64,000 bases of DNA from Diadophis punctatus similis (lineage: Eukaryota; Chordata; Lepidosauria; Squamata; Dipsadidae). A program made the translations under genes and the position numbers. Of the stretch, positions 34,331 to 46,782 are shown piece by piece. The stretch covers positions 122,913 through 186,912 of the forward strand of contig JALIGW010000217.1 in the NCBI GenBank assembly GCA_023053685.1. The letters are read 5' to 3'. Below the pieces are notes generated by a model. It ran no database searches and was not told the origin of the DNA. It was given only the letters and a program-made list of their open reading frames with translations. The first letter of the stretch is position 1. Every line of letters starts with the position of its first letter.

Positions 34331-36984
34331 GTGTTAGACATTGGGCTAGCTCTTTAGGGTAAGCTCGGAATCGAAAATCAAGCGAGAATTTGGCTTTCCA
34401 GCACATGGGGAACAAGAATATTTCTTTCTTTTTCATTTCTGAGGTGTTTGTCAAAAGTGATGTTTTTGGGCTGAATTGAGAAATAAGGCGAATGCTGTGT
34501 TAGACCTTGGGCTAGCTCTTCAGGGTAGGCTCGGAATCAAAATTCAAGCGAGAATTCGGCTTTCCAGCCCGTGGGGAACAGGAATATGTGTTTCTTTTTT
34601 ATTTCTGAGGTGTTTGTCAAAAGTCATGTTTTTTGGCTGTATTGAGTCCTAAGGCGAATGCTGTGTTAGACTTTGGGCTAGCTCTTCAGGGTAGGCTCGG
34701 AATCAAAATTCAAGCGAGAATTCGGCTTTCCAGCCCATGGGGAACAGGAATATGTGTTTCTTTTTCATTTCTGAGGTGTTTGTCAAAAGTGATGTTTTTG
34801 GGCTGAATTGAATCCTAAGGCGAATGCTGTGTTAGACTTTGGGCTAGCTCTTCAGGGTAGGCTCGGAATCGAAAATGAAGCGAGAATTCAGCTTTCCAGC
34901 ATGTGGGGAACAGGAATATGTGTTTCTTTTTCATTTCTGAGGTGTTTGTCAAAAGTGATGTTTTTGGACAATTGAATCCTAAGGCGAATGCTGTGTTAGA
35001 CTTTGGGCTAGCTCTTCAGGGTAGGCTCGGAATCGAAAATCAAGCGAGAATTTGGCTTTCCAGCACGTGGGGAACAGGAATATGTCTTTCTTTTTCATTT
35101 CTGAGGTGTTTGTCAAAAGTGATGTTTTTGGGCTGAATTGAATCCTAAGGCGAATGCTGTGTTAGACCTTGGGCTAGCTCTTCAGGGAAAGGTCGGAATG
35201 AAAAATCAAGCGAGAATTCGGCTTTCCAGCCCGTGGGGAACAGGAATATGTGTTTCTTTTTCATTTCTGAGGTGTTTGTCAAAAGTGATGTTTTTGGGCT
35301 GAATTGAATCCTAAGGCGAATGCTGTGTTAGACTTTGGGCTAGCTCTTCAGGGTAGGCTCGGAATCGAAAATCAAGCGAGAATTTGGTTTTCCAGCACGT
35401 GGGGAACAGGAATATGTGTTTCTTTTTCATTTCTGAGGTGTTTGTCAAAAGTGATGTTTTTGGACTGAATTGAATCCTAAGGCGAATGCTGTGTTAGACT
35501 TTGGGCTAGCTCTTCAGGGTAGGCTCGGAATCGAAAATCAAGCGAGAATTTGGCTTTCCAGCACGTGGGGAACAGGAATATGTCTTTCTTTTTCATTTCT
35601 GAGGTGTTTGTCAAAAGTGATGTTTTTGGGCTGAATTGAATCCTAAGGCGAATGCTGTGTTAGACCTTGGGCTAGCTCTTCAGGGAAAGGTCGGAATGAA
35701 AAATCAAGCGAGAATTCGGCTTTCCAGCCCGTGGGGAACAGGAATATGTGTTTCTTTTTCATTTCTGAGGTGTTTGTCAAAAGTGATGTTTTTGGGCTGA
35801 ATTGAATCCTAAGGCGAATGCTGTGTTAGACTTTGGGCTAGCTCTTCAGGGTAGGCTCGGAATCGAAAATCAAGCGAGAATTTGGTTTTCCAGCACGTGG
35901 GGAACAGGAATATGTCTTTCTTTTTCATTTCTGAGGTGTTTGTCAAAAGTGATGTTTTTGGACTGAATTGAATCCTAAGGCGAATGCTGTGTTAGACTTT
36001 CGGCTAGCTCTTCAGGGTAGGCTCGGAATCGAAAATCAAGCGAGAATTCGGCTTTCCAGCCCGTGGGGAACAGGAATATGTGTTTCTTTTTCATTTCTGA
36101 GGTGTTTGTCAAAAGTGATGTTTTTGGGCTGAATTGAGAAATAAGGCGAATGCTGTGTTAGACATTGGGCTAGCTCTTCAGGGTAGGCTCGGAATCAAAA
36201 TTCAAGCGAGAATTCGGCTTTCCAGCATGTGGGGAACAGGAATATGTGTTTCTTTTTCATTTCTGATGTGTTTGTCAAAAGTGATGTTTTTTGGCTTAAT
36301 TGAGAACTAAGGCGAATTCCGTGTTAGACATTGGGCTAGCTCTTCAGGGAAAGGTCGGAATCAAAAATCAAGAGAGAATTCAGCTTTCCAGCCTGTGGGG
36401 AACAGGAATATGTGTTTCATTTTCATTTCTGAGGTGTTTGTCAAAAGTGATGTTTTTGGACTGAATTGAATCCTAAGGCGAATGCTGTGTTAGACTTTGG
36501 GCTAGCTCTTCAGGGTAGGCTCGGAATCGAAAATCAAGCGAGAATTCGGCTTTCCAGCCTGTGGGGAACAGGAATATGTGTTTCATTTTCATTTCTGAGG
36601 TGTTTGTCAAAAGTCATGTTTTTTGGCTGTATTGAGTCCTAAGGCGAATGCTGTGTTAGACCTTGGGCTAGCTCTTCAGGGTAGGCTTGGAATCGAAAAT
36701 CAAGCGAGAATTCGGCTTTCCAGCCTGTGGGGAACAGGAATATGTGTTTCATTTTCATTTCTGAGGTGTTTGTCAAAAGTCATGTTTTTTGGCTGTATTG
36801 AGTCCTAAGGCGAATGCTGTGTTAGGCTTTGGGCTAGCTCTTCAGGGAAAGGTCGGAATCAAAAATCAAGCGAGAATTCGGCTTTCCAGCCTGTGGGGAA
36901 CAGGAATATGTGTTTCATTTTCATTTCTGAGGTGTTTGTCAAAAGTCATGTTTTTTGGCTGTATTGAATCCTAAGGCGAATGCT
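34331..36984. repeat. 16-unit version of the region B HOR, copy 2 (2,654 bp)
   Basis: This copy has the same markers as copy 1, but the three-unit series at 34993-35490 is repeated at 35491-35988 (498 bp each). The following TTCGG unit (35989-36154) is a hybrid: its head is the TTCGG unit, but its second half reads CGGCTTTCCAGCCCG like the next unit, so one unit has been lost. Net size is 14 + 3 - 1 = 16 units. Confidence 0.9.
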
Positions 36985-39472
36985 GTGTTAGACATTGGGC
37001 TAGCTCTTTAGGGTAAGCTCGGAATCGAAAATCAAGCGAGAATTTGGCTTTCCAGCACATGGGGAACAAGAATATTTCTTTCTTTTTCATTTCTGAGGTG
37101 TTTGTCAAAAGTGATGTTTTTGGGCTGAATTGAGAAATAAGGCGAATGCTGTGTTAGACCTTGGGCTAGCTCTTCAGGGTAGGCTCGGAATCAAAATTCA
37201 AGCGAGAATTCGGCTTTCCAGCCCGTGGGGAACAGGAATATGTGTTTCTTTTTTATTTCTGAGGTGTTTGTCAAAAGTCATGTTTTTTGGCTGTATTGAG
37301 TCCTAAGGCGAATGCTGTGTTAGACTTTGGGCTAGCTCTTCAGGGTAGGCTCGGAATCAAAATTCAAGCGAGAATTCGGCTTTCCAGCCCATGGGGAACA
37401 GGAATATGTGTTTCTTTTTCATTTCTGAGGTGTTTGTCAAAAGTGATGTTTTTGGGCTGAATTGAATCCTAAGGCGAATGCTGTGTTAGACTTTGGGCTA
37501 GCTCTTCAGGGTAGGCTCGGAATCGAAAATGAAGCGAGAATTCAGCTTTCCAGCATGTGGGGAACAGGAATATGTGTTTCTTTTTCATTTCTGAGGTGTT
37601 TGTCAAAAGTGATGTTTTTGGACAATTGAATCCTAAGGCGAATGCTGTGTTAGACTTTGGGCTAGCTCTTCAGGGTAGGCTCGGAATCGAAAATCAAGCG
37701 AGAATTTGGCTTTCCAGCACGTGGGGAACAGGAATATGTCTTTCTTTTTCATTTCTGAGGTGTTTGTCAAAAGTGATGTTTTTGGGCTGAATTGAATCCT
37801 AAGGCGAATGCTGTGTTAGACCTTGGGCTAGCTCTTCAGGGAAAGGTCGGAATGAAAAATCAAGCGAGAATTCGGCTTTCCAGCCCGTGGGGAACAGGAA
37901 TATGTGTTTCTTTTTCATTTCTGAGGTGTTTGTCAAAAGTGATGTTTTTGGGCTGAATTGAATCCTAAGGCGAATGCTGTGTTAGACTTTGGGCTAGCTC
38001 TTCAGGGTAGGCTCGGAATCGAAAATCAAGCGAGAATTTGGTTTTCCAGCACGTGGGGAACAGGAATATGTGTTTCTTTTTCATTTCTGAGGTGTTTGTC
38101 AAAAGTGATGTTTTTGGACTGAATTGAATCCTAAGGCGAATGCTGTGTTAGACTTTGGGCTAGCTCTTCAGGGTAGGCTCGGAATCGAAAATCAAGCGAG
38201 AATTTGGCTTTCCAGCACGTGGGGAACAGGAATATGTCTTTCTTTTTCATTTCTGAGGTGTTTGTCAAAAGTGATGTTTTTGGGCTGAATTGAATCCTAA
38301 GGCGAATGCTGTGTTAGACCTTGGGCTAGCTCTTCAGGGAAAGGTCGGAATGAAAAATCAAGCGAGAATTCGGCTTTCCAGCCCGTGGGGAACAGGAATA
38401 TGTGTTTCTTTTTCATTTCTGAGGTGTTTGTCAAAAGTGATGTTTTTGGGCTGAATTGAATCCTAAGGCGAATGCTGTGTTAGACTTTGGGCTAGCTCTT
38501 CAGGGTAGGCTCGGAATCGAAAATCAAGCGAGAATTTGGTTTTCCAGCACGTGGGGAACAGGAATATGTGTTTCTTTTTCATTTCTGAGGTGTTTGTCAA
38601 AAGTGATGTTTTTGGACTGAATTGAATCCTAAGGCGAATGCTGTGTTAGACTTTCGGCTAGCTCTTCAGGGTAGGCTCGGAATCGAAAATCAAGCGAGAA
38701 TTTGGCTTTCCAGCACGTGGGGAACAGGAATATGTCTTTCTTTTTCATTTCTGAGGTGTTTGTCAAAAGTGATGTTTTTGGGCTGAATTGAATCCTAAGG
38801 CGAATGCTGTGTTAGACCTTGGGCTAGCTCTTCAGGGAAAGGTCGGAATCAAAAATCAAGCGAGAATTCGGCTTTCCAGCCCGTGGGGAACAGGAATATG
38901 TGTTTCTTTTTCATTTCTGAGGTGTTTGTCAAAAGTGATGTTTTTGGGCTGAATTGAGAAATAAGGCGAATGCTGTGTTAGACATTGGGCTAGCTCTTCA
39001 GGGTAGGCTCGGAATCAAAATTCAAGCGAGAATTCGGCTTTCCAGCATGTGGGGAACAGGAATATGTGTTTCTTTTTCATTTCTGATGTGTTTGTCAAAA
39101 GTGATGTTTTTTGGCTTAATTGAGAACTAAGGCGAATTCCGTGTTAGACATTGGGCTAGCTCTTCAGGGAAAGGTCGGAATCAAAAATCAAGAGAGAATT
39201 CAGCTTTCCAGCCTGTGGGGAACAGGAATATGTGTTTCATTTTCATTTCTGAGGTGTTTGTCAAAAGTGATGTTTTTGGACTGAATTGAATCCTAAGGCG
39301 AATGCTGTGTTAGACTTTGGGCTAGCTCTTCAGGGTAGGCTCGGAATCGAAAATCAAGCGAGAATTCGGCTTTCCAGCCTGTGGGGAACAGGAATATGTG
39401 TTTCATTTTCATTTCTGAGGTGTTTGTCAAAAGTCATGTTTTTTGGCTGTATTGAGTCCTAAGGCGAATGCT
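36985..39472. repeat. 15-unit version of the region B HOR, copy 3
   Basis: This copy carries the same three-unit duplication as copy 2 (37647-38144 and 38145-38642), followed by intact TTCGG (38643) and GGGAAAGGTCGG (38809) units. It then proceeds through 38975, 39141 and 39307 and switches into region C. The GGCTTGGAATC and TTAGGCTTTGGG units that end copies 1 and 2 are missing. Confidence 0.88.
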
Positions 39473-42128
39473 GTGTTAGACTTTGGGCTAGCTCTTCAGG
39501 GAAAGGTCGGAATCAAAAATCAAGCGAGAATTCGGCTTTCCAGCCTGTGGGGAACAGGAATATGTGTTTCATTTTCATTTCTGATGTGTTTGTCAAAAGT
39601 CATGTTTTTTGGCTGTATTGAGTCCTAAGGCGAATGCTGTGTTAGACTTTGGGCTAGCTCTTCAGGGTAGGCTCGGAATCGAAAATCAAGCGAGAATTTG
39701 GCTTTCCAGCACGTTGTGAACAGGAATATGTCTTTCTTTTTCATTTCTGAGGTGTTTGTCAAAAGTGATGTTTTTGGGCTGAATTGAATCCTAAGGCGAA
39801 TGCTGTGTTAGACCTTGGGCTAGCTCTTCAGGGAAAGGTCGGAATCAAAAATCAAGCGAGAATTCGGCTTTCCAGCCCGTGGGGAACAGGAATATGTGTT
39901 TCTTTTTCATTTCTGAGGTGTTTGTCAAAAGTCATGTTTTTGGGCTGAATTGAGAAATAAGGCGAATGCTGTGTTAGACCTTGGGCTAGCTCTTCAGGGT
40001 AGGCTCGGAATCAAAATTCAAGTGAGAATTCGGCTTTCCAGCACGTGGGGAACAGGAATATGTGTTTCTTTTTCATTTCTGAGGTGTTTGTCAAAAGTCA
40101 TGTTTTTTGGCTGAATTGAGCACTAAGGCGAATGCTGTGTTAGACTTTGGGCTAGCTCTTCAGGGTAGGCTCGGAATCAAAATTCAAGCGAGAATTCGGC
40201 TTTCCAGCACGTGGGGAACAGGAATATGTGTTTCTCTTTCATTTCTGAGGTGTTTGTCAAAAGTGATGTTTTTGGACTGAATTGAATCCTAAGGCGAATG
40301 CTGTGTTAGACTTTCGGCTAGCTCTTCAGGGTAGGCTCGGAATCGAAAATCAAGCGAGAATTTGGCTTTCCAGCCCGTGGGGAACAGGAATATGTGTTTC
40401 TTTTTCATTTCTGAGGTGTTTGTCAAAAGTGATGTTTTTGGGCTGAATTGAGAAATAAGGCGAATGCTGTGTTAGACCTTGGGCTAGCTCTTCAGGGAAA
40501 GGTCGGAATCAAAAATGAAGCGAGAATTCGGCTTTCTAGCCTGTGGGGAACAGGAATATGTGTTTCATTTTCATTTCTGAGGTGTTTGTCAAAAGTCATG
40601 TTTTTTGGCTGTATTGAGTCCTAAGGCGAATGCTGTGTTAGACTTTGGGCTAGCTCTTCAGGGTAGGCTTGGAATCGAAAATCAAGCGAGAATTCGGCTT
40701 TCCAGCCTGTGGGGAACAGGAATATGTGTTTCATTTTCATTTCTGAGGTGTTTGTCAAAAGTCATGTTTTTTGGCTGTATTGAGTCCTAAGGCGAATGCT
40801 GTGTTAGACTTTGGGCTAGCTCTTCAGGGAAAGGTCGGAATCAAAAATCAAGCGAGAATTCGGCTTTCCAGCCTGTGGGGAACAGGAATATGTGTTTCAT
40901 TTTCATTTCTGAGGTGTTTGTCAAAAGTCATGTTTTTTGGCTGTATTGAGTCCTAAGGCGAATGCTGTGTTAGACTTTGGGCTAGCTCTTCAGGGTAGGC
41001 TCGGAATCGAAAATCAAGCGAGAATTTGGCTTTCCAGCACGTTGTGAACAGGAATATGTCTTTCTTTTTCATTTCTGAGGTGTTTGTCAAAAGTGATGTT
41101 TTTGGGCTGAATTGAATCCTAAGGCGAATGCTGTGTTAGACCTTGGGCTAGCTCTTCAGGGAAAGGTCGGAATCAAAAATCAAGCGAGAATTCGGCTTTC
41201 CAGCCCGTGGGGAACAGGAATATGTGTTTCTTTTTCATTTCTGAGGTGTTTGTCAAAAGTCATGTTTTTGGGCTGAATTGAGAAATAAGGCGAATGCTGT
41301 GTTAGACCTTGGGCTAGCTCTTCAGGGTAGGCTCGGAATCAAAATTCAAGTGAGAATTCGGCTTTCCAGCACGTGGGGAACAGGAATATGTGTTTCTTTT
41401 TCATTTCTGAGGTGTTTGTCAAAAGTCATGTTTTTTGGCTGAATTGAGCACTAAGGCGAATGCTGTGTTAGACTTTGGGCTAGCTCTTCAGGGTAGGCTC
41501 GGAATCAAAATTCAAGCGAGAATTCGGCTTTCCAGCACGTGGGGAACAGGAATATGTGTTTCTCTTTCATTTCTGAGGTGTTTGTCAAAAGTGATGTTTT
41601 TGGACTGAATTGAATCCTAAGGCGAATGCTGTGTTAGACTTTCGGCTAGCTCTTCAGGGTAGGCTCGGAATCGAAAATCAAGCGAGAATTTGGCTTTCCA
41701 GCCCGTGGGGAACAGGAATATGTGTTTCTTTTTCATTTCTGAGGTGTTTGTCAAAAGTGATGTTTTTGGGCTGAATTGAGAAATAAGGCGAATGCTGTGT
41801 TAGACCTTGGGCTAGCTCTTCAGGGAAAGGTCGGAATCAAAAATGAAGCGAGAATTCGGCTTTCTAGCCTGTGGGGAACAGGAATATGTGTTTCATTTTC
41901 ATTTCTGAGGTGTTTGTCAAAAGTCATGTTTTTTGGCTGTATTGAGTCCTAAGGCGAATGCTGTGTTAGACTTTGGGCTAGCTCTTCAGGGTAGGCTTGG
42001 AATCGAAAATCAAGCGAGAATTCGGCTTTCCAGCCTGTGGGGAACAGGAATATGTGTTTCATTTTCATTTCTGAGGTGTTTGTCAAAAGTCATGTTTTTT
42101 GGCTGTATTGAGTCCTAAGGCGAATGCT
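39473..42128. repeat. Region C: 8-unit HOR, two copies of 1,328 bp
   Basis: Copies 39473-40800 and 40801-42128 match at exactly 8 x 166 bp. Shared private markers are CACGTTGTGAAC (39710, 41038), GAGCACTAAGG (near 40117, 41446), TTTCTCTTTCATT (near 40231, 41559) and TTTCTAGCCTG (near 40532, 41860). A difference is CTGATGTGTTTG near 39583 against CTGAGGTGTTTG in the second copy. One more unit of a third copy follows at 42129-42294. Confidence 0.95.
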
Positions 42129-45120
42129 GTGTTAGACTTTGGGCTAGCTCTTCAGGGAAAGGTCGGAATCAAAAATCAAGCGAGAATTCGGCTTTCCAGC
42201 CTGTGGGGAACAGGAATATGTGTTTCATTTTCATTTCTGAGGTGTTTGTCAAAAGTCATGTTTTTTGGCTGTATTGAGTCCTAAGGCGAATGCTGTGTTA
42301 GACTTTGGGCTAGCTCTTCAGGGTAGGCTCGGAATCGAAAATCAAGCGAGAATTCGGCTTTCCAGCCTGTGGGGAATAGGACTATATGTGTTTCTTTTTC
42401 ATTTCTGAGGTGTTTGTCAAAAGTGATGTTTTTGGGCTGAATTGAGAAATAAGGCGAATTCCGTGTTAGACATTGGGCTTTCTGTTCAGGGAAAGCTCGG
42501 AATCAAAAATCAAGCGAGAATTCGGCTTTCCAGCCTGTGGGGAACAGGAATATGTGTTTCATTTTCATTTCTGAGGTGTTTGTCAAAAGTGATGTTTTTG
42601 GACTGAATTGAATCCTAAGGCGAATGCTGTGTTAGACTTTGGGCTAGCTCTTCAGGGTAGGCTCGGAATCGAAAATCAAGCGAGAATTCGGCTTTCCAGC
42701 CTGTGGGGAACAGGAATATGTGTTTCATTTTCATTTCTGAGGTGATTGTCAAAAGTCATGTTTTTTGGCTGTATTGAATCCTAAGGCGAATGCTGTGTTA
42801 GACTTTGGGCTAGCTCTTCAGGGTAGGCTCGGAATCAAAATTCAAGCGAGAATTCGGCTTTCCAGCCCGTGGGGAACAGGAATATGTGTTTCTTTTTCAT
42901 TTCTGAGGTGTTTGTCAAAAGTGATGTTTTTGGACTGAATTGAATCCTAAGGCGAATGCTGTGTTAGACTTTCGGCTAGCTCTTCAGGGTAGGCTCGGAA
43001 TCGAAAATCAAGCGAGAATTTGGCTTTCCAGCACGTGGGGAACAGGAATATGTCTTTCTTTTTCATTTCTGAGGTGTTTGTCAAAAGTGATGTTTTTGGG
43101 CTGAATTGAATCCTAAGGCGAATGCTATATTAGACCTTGGGCTAGCTCTTCAGGGAAAGGTCGGAATCAAAAATCAAGCGAGAATTCGGCTTTCCAGCCC
43201 GTGGGGAACAGGAATATGTGTTTCTTTTTCATTTCTGAGGTGTTTGTCAAAAGTGATGTTTTTGGGCTGAATTGAGAAATAAGGCGAATGCTGTGTTAGA
43301 CCTTGGGCTAGCTCTTCAGGGTAGGCTCGGAATCAAAATTCAAGCGAGAATTCGGCTTTCCAGCATGTGGGGAACAGGAATATGTGTTTCTTTTTCATTT
43401 CTGATGTGTTTGTCAAAAGTGATGTTTTTTGGCTGAATTGAGAACTAAGGCGAATTCCGTGTTAGACATTGGGCTAGCTCTTCAGGGAAAGGTCGGAATC
43501 GAAAATCAAGCGAGAATTCGGCTTTCCAGCACGTGGGGAACAGGAATATGTGTTTCATTTTCATTTCTGAGGTGTTTGTCAAAAGTCATGTTTTTTGGCT
43601 GTATTGAGTCCTAAGGCGAATGCTGTGTTAGACTTTGGGCTAGCTCTTCAGGGAAAGGTCGGAATCAAAAATCAAGCGAGAATTCGGCTTTCCAGCCTGT
43701 GGGGAACAGGAATATGTGTTTCATTTTCATTTCTGAGGTGTTTGTCAAAAGTCATGTTTTTTGGCTGTATTGAGTCCTAAGGCGAATGCTGTGTTAGACT
43801 TTGGGCTAGCTCTTCAGGGAAAGGTCGGAATCAAAAATCAAGCGAGAATTCGGCTTTCCAGCCTGTGGGGAACAGGAATATGTGTTTCATTTTCATTTCT
43901 GAGGTGTTTGTCAAAAGTCATGTTTTTTGGCTGTATTGAGTCCTAAGGCGAATGCTGTGTTAGACTTTGGGCTAGCTCTTCAGGGTAGGCTCGGAATCGA
44001 AAATCAAGCGAGAATTCGGCTTTCCAGCACGTGGGGAACAGGAATATGTGTTTCTTTTTCATTTCTGAGGTGTTTGTCAAAAGTCATGTTTTTTGGCTGA
44101 ATTGAGCACTAAGGCGAATGCTGTGTTAGACTTTGGGCTAGCTCTTCAGGGTAGGCTCGGAATCAAAATTCAAGCGAGAATTCGGCTTTCCAGCCTGTGG
44201 GGAACAGGAATATGTGTTTCTCTTTCATTTCTGAGGTGTTTGTCAAAAGTGATGTTTTTGGACTGAATTGAATCCTAAGGCGAATGCTGTGTTAGACTTT
44301 CGGCTAGCTCTTCAGGGTAGGCTCGGAATCGAAAATCAAGCGAGAATTTGGCTTTCCAGCCCGTGGGGAACAGGAATATGTGTTTCTTTTTCATTTCTGA
44401 GGTGTTTGTCAAAAGTGATGTTTTTGGGCTGAATTGAGAAATAAGGCGAATGCTGTGTTAGACCTTGGGCTAGCTCTTCAGGGAAAGGTCGGAATCAAAA
44501 ATCAAGCGAGAATTCGGCTTTCCAGCCTGTGGGGAACAGGAATATGTGTTTCATTTTCATTTCTGAGGTGTTTGTCAAAAGTCATGTTTTTTGGCTGTAT
44601 TGAGTCCTAAGGCGAATGCTGTGTTAGACTTTGGGCTAGCTCTTCAGGGTAGGCTTGGAATCGAAAATCAAGCGAGAATTCGGCTTTCCAGCCTGTGGGG
44701 AACAGGAATATGTGTTTCATTTTCATTTCTGAGGTGTTTGTCAAAAGTCATGTTTTTTGGCTGTATTGAGTCCTAAGGCGAATGCTGTGTTAGACTTTGG
44801 GCTAGCTCTTCAGGGAAAGGTCCGAATCAAAAATCAAGCGAGAATTCGGCTTTCCAGCCTGTGGGGAACAGGAATATGTGTTTCATTTTCATTTCTGAGG
44901 TGTTTGTCAAAAGTCATGTTTTTTGGCTGTATTGAGTCCTAAGGCGAATGCTGTGTTAGACTTTGGGCTAGCTCTTCAGGGTAGGCTCGGAATCGAAAAT
45001 CAAGCGAGAATTCGGCTTTCCAGCCTGTGGGGAACAGGACTATATGTGTTTCTTTTTCATTTCTGAGGTGTTTGTCAAAAGTGATGTTTTTGGGCTGAAT
45101 TGAGAACTAAGGCGAATTCC
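42129..45120. repeat. Region D, first part: mosaic segment between marker units
   Basis: This part holds a 168-bp unit (42379, preceded by the private GGGGAATAGG) and the marker unit at 42463. A series related to region C follows, including GAGCACTAAGG near 44105 and TTTCTCTTTC near 44218. Two consecutive GGGAAAGGTCGG units, at about 43627 and 43793, are near-identical. Private changes include GGTGATTGTC near 42740 and GCTATATTAG near 43125. The next marker is 2,658 bp downstream, 16 units plus 2 bp. Confidence 0.75.
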
Positions 45121-46782
45121 GTGTTAGACATTGGGCTTTCTGTTCAGGGAAAGCTCGGAATCAAAAATCAAGCGAGAATTCGGCTTTCCAGCCTGTGGGG
45201 AACAGGAATATGTGTTTCATTTTCATTTCTGAGGTGTTTGTCAAAAGTCATGTTTTTTGGCTGTATTGAGTCCTAAGGCGAATGCTATGTTAGACTTTGG
45301 GCTAGCTCTTCAGGGTAGGCTCCGAATCAAAATTCAAGCTAGAATTCGGCTTTCCAGCACGTGGGGAACAGGAATATGTGTTTCTTTTTCATTTCTGAGG
45401 TGTTTGTCAAAAGTGATGTTTTTGGACTGAATTGAATCCTAAGGCGAATGCTGTGTTAGACTTTCGGCTAGCTCTTCAGGGTAGGTTCGGAATCGAAAAT
45501 CAAGTGAGAATTTGGCTTTCCAGCCCGGGGGGAACAGGAATATGTGTTTCTTTTTCATTTCTGAGGTGTTTGTCAAAAGTGATGTTTTTTGGCTGAATTG
45601 AGAACTAAGGCGAATGCTGTGTTAGACTTTGGGCTAGCTCTTCAGGGAAAGGTCGGAATTGAAAATTAAGCGAGAATTCGGCTTTCCAGCACGTGGGGAA
45701 CAGGAATATGTGTTTCATTTTCATTTCTGAGGTGTTTGTCAAAAGTCATGTTTTTTGGCTGTATTGAGTCCTAAGGCGAATGCTGTGTTAGACTTTGGGC
45801 TAGCTCTTCAGGGAAAGGTCGGAATCAAAAATCAAGCGAGAATTCGGCTTCCCAGCCTGTGGGGAACAGGAATATGTGTTTCATTTTCATTTCTGAGGTG
45901 TTTGTCAAAAGTCATGTTTTTTGGCTGTATTGAGTCCTAAGGCGAATGTTGTGTTAGACTTTGGGCTAGCTCTTCAGGGAAAGGTCGGAATCAAAAATCA
46001 AGCGAGAATTCGGCTTTCCAGCCTGTGGGGAACAGGAATATGTGTTTCATTTTCATTTCTGAGGTGTTTGTCAAAAGTGATGTTTTTGGACTGAATTGAA
46101 TCCTAAGGCGAATGCTGTGTTAGACTTTCGGCTAGCTCTTCAGGGTAGGCTCGGAATCGAAAATCAAGCGAGAATTTGGCTTTCCAGCACGTGGGGAACA
46201 GGAATATGTGTTTCTTTTTCATTTCTGAGGTGTTTGTCAAAAGTGATGTTTTTGGGCTGAATTGAGAAATAAGGCGAATGCTGTGTTAGACCTTGGGCTA
46301 GCTCTTCAGGGAAAGGTCGGAATCAAAAATCAAGCGAGAATTCGGCTTTCCAGCCTGTGGGGAACAGGAATATGTGTTTCATTTTCATTTCTGAGGTGTT
46401 TGTCAAAAGTCATGTTTTTTGGCTGTATTGAGTCCTAAGGCGAATGCTGTGTTAGACTTTGGGCTAGCTCTTCAGGGTAGGCTTGGAATCGAAAATCAAG
46501 CGAGAATTCGGCTTTCCAGCCTGTGGGGAACAGGAATATGTGTTTCATTTTCATTTCTGAGGTGTTTGTCAAAAGTCATGTTTTTTGGCTGTATTGAGTC
46601 CTAAGGCGAATGCTGTGTTAGACTTTGGGCTAGCTCTTCAGGGTAGGCTCGGAATCGAAAATCAAGCGAGAATTTGGCTTTCCAGCCTGTGGGGAACAGG
46701 ACTATATGTGTTTCTTTTTCATTTCTGAGGTGTTTCTCAAAAGTGATGTTTTTGGGCTGAATTGAGAACTAAGGCGAATTCC
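45121..46782. repeat. Region D: 10-unit segment (1,662 bp)
   Basis: This segment runs from one CTTTCTGTTCAGGG marker to the next and contains nine 166-bp units and one 168-bp unit. Its order (marker, CACG unit, GGTTCGG unit, AAAATTAAG unit, two GGGAAAGGTCGG units) is repeated at the start of the next segment. Private changes are CAAGCTAGAATTC near 45335, GCCCGGGGGG near 45524 and CTTCCCAGC near 45848. Confidence 0.8.

Noticed and set aside
42463..42628. Marker units with CTTTCTGTTCAGGG as insertion of a different element
   Set aside because: They keep the full 166-bp unit outside a short changed segment, so they are a variant of the same satellite and not an insertion.
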